Origin: Flavobacterium succinicans
Lineage (GTDB): Bacteria; Bacteroidota; Bacteroidia; Flavobacteriales; Flavobacteriaceae
Length of the DNA stretch: 64,000 bases
Assembly (NCBI RefSeq): GCF_001662485.1
Contig: NZ_JMTM01000074.1
Location: 62,001-126,000, forward strand
Direction: 5' to 3'
Part shown: piece after piece, positions 53,013 to 61,220 of the stretch
Layout of the letters: each line of letters begins with the position of its first letter
Position numbering within the stretch: the first letter of the stretch is position 1
The notes under the pieces: generated by a model
What the model saw: only the letters and a program-made list of their open reading frames with translations
Database searches by the model: none
Told to the model about the DNA's origin: nothing
Translations under genes and position numbers: made by a program

Positions 53013-55079
53013 ATGTTGAAATTTAGATGTCTTATTTTATTGTTTTTTTTATTTTCATTAGGATTTTCGCAAAACAAACCAGCTACTGTCATGGTCAATG
53101 CCAGAGCTCAAAAAGATAAGATTTTGATTCGTTGGGCCATTAACTCTCCATCAGAATGGCAAAAAGCAAATAAAAAAGGATTTGTTGTTACCCGAAGTAC
53201 GGTATTGCGGGACGGTATTGTTTTGTCGCCACCTGAAAAGAAACTACTTACACTACAACCATTGCTTCCAGAGCCTTTAGATTCTTGGCTTGATTTGGTT
53301 CAAAAAGACAATAATGCGGCTATTATCGCGCAATCAATTTTTGGCGAAAGTTTTGAAGTCACCGCTGCTAAAGAAGGTGATTTGTCCAAAATAGTAAATA
53401 TGGTAGATGAGCTAAACCAGCGTTATACTTTTGCTTTATATGCTGCTGATATGAGTTTTATAAGCGCGGTGAAAGCAGGTTGGGGATTAATAGATACCGA
53501 TGTAAAGAACAATGAAGTATATGCCTATCAGGTAAGTGTTTTTGAAAATCCAAAAGTAAAAGAATCAGCTTATATGATTGGTTTAAGAGATTACAGTGAT
53601 TTGCCAGCGCCAACGGATTTTATTGCAATTCCTGACGATAAAAAAGTACTGCTTTCATGGGATTATGAAACCTTCAAAAGGATTTATACCTCTTTTATGG
53701 TGGAGAAATCTTCGGATGGTATTCAGTATGCTCCAATTTCAACTACGCCTTTGGTTAACTTAAATGATAAAGAAGATCAACCTTCAAAGACCATGTATTA
53801 TGTTGATACCCTTAGTATCAATGATAAAATGTTTCATTATAGATTGTATGGTATCACCTCCTTTGGTGAAAAAGGAGCATATACAAAACCAATAAGTGTA
53901 ACAGGAGTCGCAGCTGTGGTTACACCGGCTAGGTTGATAGATTATACAATTGTCAATTCCAATGAAGTCCATTTGGAGTGGGATTATCCTGCAGGCTCGG
54001 AAGGTTTTATTCAGGGATATGAACTCAATTTAGCGGATAATGATAAAGGGCCCTATGCAGTGGTCACTAAAAACATTCCTCCATCCCAGAGAAAATTAAT
54101 CTATAAAGAAAATTTATTTCCCTCCAATTATTTCACCATAACTGTAGTGGGAAAAAACAACCAACGATTGACTTCGCAAAGTATGTTGGTGCAGCCTGTA
54201 GATTCTATACCTCCAGCCAAACCCATAGGCTTAGAAGGTGTAATCGATAGTCTAGGCGTGGTGAAGTTAAAGTGGAAACCTAATGTCGAAAAAGATTTAC
54301 GAGGCTATCGAATATTAAAAGCGAATACCGCTGGTGAAGAGTTTGTCGATATTTATCATCAATCTTATGTAGGTAATGAGTATCAAGACAGCGTAAGTCT
54401 GAAAATGACCAATAGTAAGGTTTATTATCGCATTGCTGCCGAGGACCAACGTTTTAATATTTCAGAGCCCTCTGAGGTGTTGGTTTTGGACAAACCCGAT
54501 AAGATTCCGCCAGCCGCACCTATTTTTAAAGATTTTGATAATAAAGATGGAAAGGTACATTTAAAATGGATTCGGAGCTATAGTGAAGATGTTGTAGGTT
54601 ATAGTTTGAGGAGGCGAGAAAAAGGACAAGACAAGTGGGAGGAAATTAAACAGCTCAACGATACTATTCAGGAATTTACAGATGATCGGGTAACGCATAA
54701 AAAAATATACCAGTATGCCATTTTGGCCAAAGACAAAAGTAATCTTTGGTCATCGCTTGATCATTCAACCGTTACTGTTCCCGTTTTAGATTTTACACCG
54801 GTAAAGGTCATCACGTTTTTTCAGGCTTTAGCTGATAGGGAAAACAAAAAAATAGTGTTGACTTGGGATTATGATAAAAAGAAAGATAAAGTGATGGGAT
54901 TTAGTATTTATAAGAACATCAAGGGATCTCCCCCAACATTATGGAGAGAACTCAATGGTGGTATTTTTACTTTAGAAGATAAAAATTTAAAAATTAATAC
55001 GGAATATGAGTATCATTTGATTCCAAATTTAGAGAGCAACAGTGCGGCAAAAGCCGCTTCAATAACAGTTACCTATTAA
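53013..55079 (+). CDS. Exported fibronectin type III repeat protein
   Basis: A 688-residue protein with a signal peptide (MLKFRCLILLFFLFSLGFSQ) and a series of fibronectin type III-like modules from about residue 20 (ARAQKDKILIRWA) and 207 (IPDDKKVLLSWDYETF) to the C-terminus. Later modules include GVVKLKWKPNVEKDLRGYRI, KVHLKWIRSYSEDVVGYSL and KIVLTWDYDKKKDKVMGFSI. It has no T9SS sorting domain at its end, so it may stay in the periplasm or act as an outer membrane-attached partner. It lies 4 bases from the SprB-repeat gene, so the two are co-expressed. Confidence 0.85.
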   Translation: MLKFRCLILLFFLFSLGFSQNKPATVMVNARAQKDKILIRWAINSPSEWQKANKKGFVVTRSTVLRDGIVLSPPEKKLLTLQPLLPEPLDSWLDLVQKDNNAAIIAQSIFGESFEVTAAKEGDLSKIVNMVDELNQRYTFALYAADMSFISAVKAGWGLIDTDVKNNEVYAYQVSVFENPKVKESAYMIGLRDYSDLPAPTDFIAIPDDKKVLLSWDYETFKRIYTSFMVEKSSDGIQYAPISTTPLVNLNDKEDQPSKTMYYVDTLSINDKMFHYRLYGITSFGEKGAYTKPISVTGVAAVVTPARLIDYTIVNSNEVHLEWDYPAGSEGFIQGYELNLADNDKGPYAVVTKNIPPSQRKLIYKENLFPSNYFTITVVGKNNQRLTSQSMLVQPVDSIPPAKPIGLEGVIDSLGVVKLKWKPNVEKDLRGYRILKANTAGEEFVDIYHQSYVGNEYQDSVSLKMTNSKVYYRIAAEDQRFNISEPSEVLVLDKPDKIPPAAPIFKDFDNKDGKVHLKWIRSYSEDVVGYSLRRREKGQDKWEEIKQLNDTIQEFTDDRVTHKKIYQYAILAKDKSNLWSSLDHSTVTVPVLDFTPVKVITFFQALADRENKKIVLTWDYDKKKDKVMGFSIYKNIKGSPPTLWRELNGGIFTLEDKNLKINTEYEYHLIPNLESNSAAKAASITVTY

Positions 55080-55083
55080 GCCT

Positions 55084-58000
55084 ATGAAAAAGTTTTACTT
55101 AGTAATGATTTTATTGGTTACAGGATTGGGTTTTGCACAAACCATTGGTACATACAATGTTGTTGCAAAGTTAAATATTAAACCAGGAGGTGGGAGTTAT
55201 GGCGGGAGCTGTAAAAATGATGTTAAGATTAATTTAATTTACAATGATGGTACAAGACAGATTATAAATGAGAATTTAAGTTCAATTCCCTCCGGTAGCT
55301 ATACTGTTTATACAAAAACACTTGCTATACCCGCTACAAGTAAACCAACAAAAATTCAAGTTACTTCTTCAAGAAATTGGAAAAGAGCAATTGGAGGTTG
55401 CGGGGGTAATGGATCTTTTAATGATGATGCAAGAGAAAGTACACAAGCCTTTTCATGTAAAACCGTGTACAATGATATTGTTAGATGGTGGGATGATCAG
55501 TTAACTATTGAAAATATTCCCCAATTAGAAGTTATTCAGGGTGCGGATAATGGTTTACCAACAGATACTTCTATTTCTATATATTCTAATACTGGTTTTT
55601 TACCATCTGAATACAATTGGCAATATTCATTAGATTTAGATAATTGGATTAATTTACCTCAATTTTCAGGAAAATCCGAAATTACAATAAATGCAAAAGA
55701 TGTTTTGGGCGAAAATGCAGGAGAATTTCATGGGAAAAATATATATTTTAGGCAAGTGGCTTGCAATACTTATTCTGCATCTGTTAATTATATTATTAGA
55801 CAATCTGCCCCCGAAATTGTATCTAAGTTAGAAGAAAAAACAAAATGTTTTGACTCGGCGGATGGTAAATTAAAAGTTAAGTTCAATAGACCATTATTTG
55901 CTTCTGAGGATTTTACTTTTAGTATTAGAGGTTTTGATGAAGAAAAACAAATGTGGAAATCAGTTGAATGTTCCTCTCAAGAAAATGAAATTAGTCTTGA
56001 TGCAACTAACAGTTATGAATTTCCTTGTATTTTTTCTAAAGGGAAATATGGTATTACATTTAGCGGATTTATTAACGGTTCAAATAGCGAACCTCCATAT
56101 ACTGAAAAGAATCCCTATATTTTTTATATAGATTCGCCTACCCCTGTAAATTTTAGTTTAAATAGTAGCAATGTTACTTGTTATGGAAGCGCAGATGGGA
56201 CACTAACCATCAATGCTTCGGGAGGCAGCGAAGAAGGGTATGAATACTCTTTAAATAATGGTGTTACATGGATTCCTTTTACAGATACGAAAAGTAAAAA
56301 AGAAACTTTAAATGGGTTGTCACCAGTTACAAAACCCTCAATTGTTTATAATGTAATGGTTAGAGACAAGAATGGTTGTATGGCGAAGCAGGGTGATAAA
56401 GCTAAAGTTTTATCGGAAACCCTATCAGAACCTTTAGCACCATTAACGGTAACCTATACTTTCATAAAAAATCCAACTTTTTATGGGGCCACTAACGGAG
56501 TTTTAGTAGCTGCAATAACAGGCGGAACCATTAAAAGTGATTTATCTTATTGGTACGAATGGAAAAATAGTAGTGGTGCTGTTTTACCGACAACAACCCA
56601 GTATAACGCAGTAGACAAAACCTACAACATAAGATTAGAAGGGATTCCAGCGGGAAACTACACACTAACGGTAAAAGACCAAAATTATGATCTTGCCACT
56701 ACTAAAGCAGGTTGTACTATCAATGCGTCGGTTCAAGAGCTAAAGCAGCCTGAAAAAATTGAAATCACGCTAGAGGAAAGGCAACCTATTTCTTGTAATA
56801 GTGAAAATTTAGATACAGATACAGATAAATTTTCTGACGGAATACTACAAGCTACAGTAAATGGGGGGACGCCGTTTACCGGATCAGCAAATCATGGGTT
56901 GCCATATAAGTATATATGGTCAAAATACAATACCGCCACAAAATCGTGGGAGGAATTAACAGATTACACTACAGCTACAGCCGAGAATCTTTCGCAAGGG
57001 AATTATTCCTTAAATGTTGAAGACGCCAATGGAATAGTGCAGGGAACTTATAATACAACAGATTTAGTAACGGCCCTTCCGACAACAAAAGCAATTACAG
57101 AGCCAACAAAACTAGCGTTATCCTTTACTTCAGGAAATGTGTCCTGCTACGAAGGAAATAATGGTTGGGTTACTGCCCATGTAACTGGAGGAACTGGTCT
57201 ATATACTTATAAATGGTATGATGTAGATGGTGGTTTAATTAATGAAAATACCATTTCCCAATTAACGGGAGGTACTTATACCGTTGAGGTTAGTGATAAA
57301 AACGGCTGTTTTATAACAGATTCTAAGACAATAACAGCACCAAAATCTCCTGTAGCAATAGAATATGAAGCAATCGTTACCCCTACTTTTTCTGGAGCGA
57401 CTAACGGAAAAATTGTCGCCAAAATCACAGGGGGAACACCTAATGATGACCACTCGTATGGCTATGAATGGAAAAATTCAAAAGGAGACTTGCAAGCTGC
57501 TACAGCTGAACTAAAAAATGGTAGCTATACGATGACCATAAACAATCTTTCGGCAGATGATTATTTTTTAACAGTTAAAGATAAAAATTATAATATAGCC
57601 ACTAGTCAGGATGTTAATTGCTCAATACTGGATTCAAAAGTGACATTGAGTGAACCTGATCCTTTGAAAGTTGTTTTTGAGGTGGTTCGTTCTATTTCGT
57701 GTAATTCGAGTAATGAATTTGGAAATGCAACAGATACAACACCAAAAGACGGTCAGCGCGATGAATCGCAAGACGGGATTTTAGTTGCCCATGTTACAGG
57801 AGGTGTGCCGTTGGAAGCCTCTTTAAATAACGGATTACCATATTTTTATTATTGGAAAAAACAACAGGCTGATGGTTCTTGGGTTAGCTTACCAAATCAG
57901 ACCACTGCAACGGCTTCCAATCTTTCTCATGGGAAGTATGCCTTAAATGTAAAAGATGGCAATGGGATTGTGTTAGGGACTTATGTAAATAATGTGCTTA

Positions 58001-61000
58001 CCCATGCAATTGATGTCACCCAAATGATGGCTGAACCGTCCAAATTAGCCGTAACAATAAGTAAAGGAGATGTTTTTTGCTATGAAGGAAGCGACGGTTG
58101 GGCTACTGCTCATGTTACAGGAGGCACTTCTCCGTATAGCTATAGATGGTCGAATGGAGTAACCCTTGATAAAAATACGGTTTTAAGGGCGGGTCAATAT
58201 TCGGTTTTTATCACCGATGCCAGAGGATGTACTACGCAGGCAAGTGTTACCGTTACTCAACCTGCTGCCCCTCTTGCCCTTAGGTATAAAGAAATTGTTA
58301 ATCCTAGTCTTTATGAAGCGAGCAATGGTAAAATTGTAGTTGAGGTTACAGGCGGTACTAGTTTTTCTGATAAATCCTATTGGTTTGAATGGAAAAATAG
58401 TAGCGGAAAATTGCAACCTGTTGTAGCTGCAATTAGCAATGGGATATATACTCTTACGATAGATAATCTGTCAACGGATGATTATTTTTTGACGATTAAG
58501 GATAAAAATTATGACATAGCTACGAGTAAAAAAAATACTTGTTCCGTACTTGATTCAAAAGTTGCTTTAAAAGCACCAGATCCTCTAAAAGCTGTTTTTG
58601 AGGTGGTTCGTTCTATTTCGTGTAATTCGAGTAATGAATTTGGAACTACTACAGATACAACACCAAAAGACGGTCAGCGCGATGAATCGCAAGACGGAAT
58701 TTTAGTTGCCCATGTTACAGGAGGTGTGCCGTTGGAAGCTTCTTTAAATAAAGGATTACCATATTTCTATTATTGGAAAAAGCGACAGGCTGATGGTTCC
58801 TGGATCGCCTTGCCAAATCTTACAACCGCCACAGCTTCCAATCTTTCACATGGGGAGTATGCCTTAAATGTAAAAGATGGCAATGGGATTGTGCTAGGGA
58901 CTTATGTAAATAATGTGCTTACCCATTCAATTGATGTAACCCAAATGATGGCTGAACCGTCCAAATTAGCCGTAACAATAACTAAAGGAGATGTTTTTTG
59001 TCATGAAGGGAATGATGGTTGGGCTACTGCTCATGTTACAGGAGGCACTTCTCCGTATAGCTATAGATGGTCGAATGGAGTAACCCTTGATAAAAATACG
59101 GTTTTAAGGGCGGGTCAATATTCGGTTTTTATCACCGATGCCAGAGGGTGTACTACGCAGGCAAGTGTTACCCTTACTCAACCAGCAGCTCCTCTTACCC
59201 TTAGGTATAAAGAAGTGCTTAATCCTAGTTTTTATAAAGCGACCAATGGCAAAATTGTAGTTGAGGTAACTGGAGGGACTATACTACCTGATAAATCCTA
59301 TTGGTTTGAATGGAAAAATAGTAAAGGAGACTTACCAAGTACCGTTACCACATCAACGAGTTTTGCTAATGGCGTTTATACCATTGTTTTAAGCGGGCTT
59401 GCTGAGGAAACCTATAGACTAACAATTCGTGATGCCCACTATGATACAGCCATCTACAAAGCAGGTTGTACAGTGGTACAATCGGTTACAACTTTAGAAG
59501 ATCCCGATCCTCTTGAGGCTACTTTTGAAGTAGTTCGTACCATTTCTTGTAATGAAGGCAATGCCTTTGGGGATGAAACGGACAACAACCCTATTGATAA
59601 CCAAAGGGATGAGTCACAGGACGGAATCCTCAAAGTACAAGTCAAGGGAGGCATACCGTTAAAGGCAGATCAAAATAACGGCTTACCGTATTTCTATACT
59701 TGGAAAAAGCAACAAAAAGACGGTACTTGGGTTGTTTGGAATGAGCATGATGCCACCGCTGAGCACTTATCTGCGGGAACGTATGCCTTGAGCATTGAAG
59801 ATGGCAATGGCATCAAACTTGGCACCTATGTCAATAATGTGTTAGTCAAAGAAACTCCAATCACGCAGTATATGCCTGCACCAGCGCCCTTGCAATTGAC
59901 TTTTACCAAACTGGATACCAGTTGTAACAATGGAAATGATGGTTGGGCAGCAGCACACGTTACGGGAGGGACACCGCCTTATACTTATGATTGGACTACT
60001 GGCGAAACAACGTCCAAAATCGAGAACATTACCGCCAGTAATTATTTTGTTGTGGTAAGAGACGCAAAAGGATGTGTTGTGCAGGGAAGTATTTTTGTTG
60101 GCGACCCCAAAGGGGTATTGACTACCGAAACTGTAAAAAATCCTACCTGTTTTGGTGACCAAGATGGGGCAATAACCCTTGAGGTTAGCGGTGGCAATAC
60201 ACCCTATAGTTATTTATGGAATACTGGCGCTACTTCCAAAGATGTAAAAAATCTCGTAGCAGGACAGTATGAAGTTACAATTAGTTGTTTGGATTGCTGT
60301 GTGTACAAAAAGAAATTCACTTTAAAAGATCCCAACCCGGTTGTGGTTAATTTAGGTAAAGACATCACTTTATGTACCGATCAGGCCTTAGCACTAGATG
60401 CTTCAATTGCAGATGAAAAAGCAACCTACAACTGGACTTCCACCAACGGTTTTTCATCAAATCAAGCAAAAGTAAGTTTGACCAAATCAGGAACCTATCG
60501 TGTACAAGTCACTTCATCATTAGGCTGTATTGGCGAGGATGAAATTATAATTACTACCAATCAAGCGGCTATTGGTGCTGAATTTTTAGTAAGCTCACAG
60601 GCGTATGTAGATGAAGAAGTGATTTTGGTCAATACTAGTACGCCATTTGGAGAAACTACCCAATGGGTGATTCCTAAAGGAGTAAAAATTGTTGAGCAAA
60701 AAGAGAAATATATCATAGTAAAGTTTGATACTGTTGGGGTTTATGTGATTGGTTTACAACAAACACAAGGTGCGTGTTCTGCGGTTTATACTAAAAATAT
60801 TACTGTAGAAAAAAGAAGCACATTACCCAATAGTGGGACCCTGTCAAAATTTATAACAGATTTTATCGTAACTCCCAACCCAAGTGATGGAAATTTTAAA
60901 ACCATTGTCAATTTAGAGAATAACAGTGCGATCAATATAAGGCTTTTTTCTTCTGTAGGAGAATTGATTACACAGAAAAAAGATTCTGGAAAGAAGAAGT

Positions 61001-61098
61001 ATGAACTGGATTTTACTACTTCGCTGCAATCGGGTATGTATATTTTGGTACTTGAAACGGAACAACAGTCACTTGTTAAAAAAATTATTGTTAAGTAA
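55084..61098 (+). CDS. SprB-repeat giant surface protein, T9SS type A cargo
   Basis: A 2004-residue protein with signal peptide MKKFYLVMILLVTGLGFAQ and an N-terminal domain containing Cys-rich GGGSYGGSCKNDVKINL. A long array of SprB-like repeats follows, such as NVTCYGSADGTLTINASGG, GWATAHVTGGTSPYSYRWSNG and KIVVEVTGGT. Four units of about 300 residues start with RxISCNSxN...DESQDGIL; units 2 and 3 are nearly identical. A PKD/Ig-like module precedes a T9SS type A sorting domain (FIVTPNPSDGNFK...SLQSGMYILVLETEQQSLVKKIIVK). It should be exported through the outer membrane. Confidence 0.92.
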   Translation: MKKFYLVMILLVTGLGFAQTIGTYNVVAKLNIKPGGGSYGGSCKNDVKINLIYNDGTRQIINENLSSIPSGSYTVYTKTLAIPATSKPTKIQVTSSRNWKRAIGGCGGNGSFNDDARESTQAFSCKTVYNDIVRWWDDQLTIENIPQLEVIQGADNGLPTDTSISIYSNTGFLPSEYNWQYSLDLDNWINLPQFSGKSEITINAKDVLGENAGEFHGKNIYFRQVACNTYSASVNYIIRQSAPEIVSKLEEKTKCFDSADGKLKVKFNRPLFASEDFTFSIRGFDEEKQMWKSVECSSQENEISLDATNSYEFPCIFSKGKYGITFSGFINGSNSEPPYTEKNPYIFYIDSPTPVNFSLNSSNVTCYGSADGTLTINASGGSEEGYEYSLNNGVTWIPFTDTKSKKETLNGLSPVTKPSIVYNVMVRDKNGCMAKQGDKAKVLSETLSEPLAPLTVTYTFIKNPTFYGATNGVLVAAITGGTIKSDLSYWYEWKNSSGAVLPTTTQYNAVDKTYNIRLEGIPAGNYTLTVKDQNYDLATTKAGCTINASVQELKQPEKIEITLEERQPISCNSENLDTDTDKFSDGILQATVNGGTPFTGSANHGLPYKYIWSKYNTATKSWEELTDYTTATAENLSQGNYSLNVEDANGIVQGTYNTTDLVTALPTTKAITEPTKLALSFTSGNVSCYEGNNGWVTAHVTGGTGLYTYKWYDVDGGLINENTISQLTGGTYTVEVSDKNGCFITDSKTITAPKSPVAIEYEAIVTPTFSGATNGKIVAKITGGTPNDDHSYGYEWKNSKGDLQAATAELKNGSYTMTINNLSADDYFLTVKDKNYNIATSQDVNCSILDSKVTLSEPDPLKVVFEVVRSISCNSSNEFGNATDTTPKDGQRDESQDGILVAHVTGGVPLEASLNNGLPYFYYWKKQQADGSWVSLPNQTTATASNLSHGKYALNVKDGNGIVLGTYVNNVLTHAIDVTQMMAEPSKLAVTISKGDVFCYEGSDGWATAHVTGGTSPYSYRWSNGVTLDKNTVLRAGQYSVFITDARGCTTQASVTVTQPAAPLALRYKEIVNPSLYEASNGKIVVEVTGGTSFSDKSYWFEWKNSSGKLQPVVAAISNGIYTLTIDNLSTDDYFLTIKDKNYDIATSKKNTCSVLDSKVALKAPDPLKAVFEVVRSISCNSSNEFGTTTDTTPKDGQRDESQDGILVAHVTGGVPLEASLNKGLPYFYYWKKRQADGSWIALPNLTTATASNLSHGEYALNVKDGNGIVLGTYVNNVLTHSIDVTQMMAEPSKLAVTITKGDVFCHEGNDGWATAHVTGGTSPYSYRWSNGVTLDKNTVLRAGQYSVFITDARGCTTQASVTLTQPAAPLTLRYKEVLNPSFYKATNGKIVVEVTGGTILPDKSYWFEWKNSKGDLPSTVTTSTSFANGVYTIVLSGLAEETYRLTIRDAHYDTAIYKAGCTVVQSVTTLEDPDPLEATFEVVRTISCNEGNAFGDETDNNPIDNQRDESQDGILKVQVKGGIPLKADQNNGLPYFYTWKKQQKDGTWVVWNEHDATAEHLSAGTYALSIEDGNGIKLGTYVNNVLVKETPITQYMPAPAPLQLTFTKLDTSCNNGNDGWAAAHVTGGTPPYTYDWTTGETTSKIENITASNYFVVVRDAKGCVVQGSIFVGDPKGVLTTETVKNPTCFGDQDGAITLEVSGGNTPYSYLWNTGATSKDVKNLVAGQYEVTISCLDCCVYKKKFTLKDPNPVVVNLGKDITLCTDQALALDASIADEKATYNWTSTNGFSSNQAKVSLTKSGTYRVQVTSSLGCIGEDEIIITTNQAAIGAEFLVSSQAYVDEEVILVNTSTPFGETTQWVIPKGVKIVEQKEKYIIVKFDTVGVYVIGLQQTQGACSAVYTKNITVEKRSTLPNSGTLSKFITDFIVTPNPSDGNFKTIVNLENNSAINIRLFSSVGELITQKKDSGKKKYELDFTTSLQSGMYILVLETEQQSLVKKIIVK

Positions 61099-61198
61099 TT
61101 AGTGATTAGTGATTAGTGATTAGTAATTAGGGATTTGGGATTGAGGATTTGGGATTGAGGATTTGGGATTGAGGATTTGGGATTGAGGATTTGGGATT
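61098..61198 (+). repeat. Minisatellite of 7-bp and 14-bp units
   Basis: Four tandem ATTAGTG-type units (61098-61130) are followed by almost five copies of GGATTTGGGATTGA (61131-61198). It lies between the SprB-repeat gene and the metalloprotease gene, just past the stop codon. Slippage here could vary gene spacing. Confidence 0.9.
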
Positions 61199-61220
61199 AA
61201 AAATAGAATTAAGTATCAAA

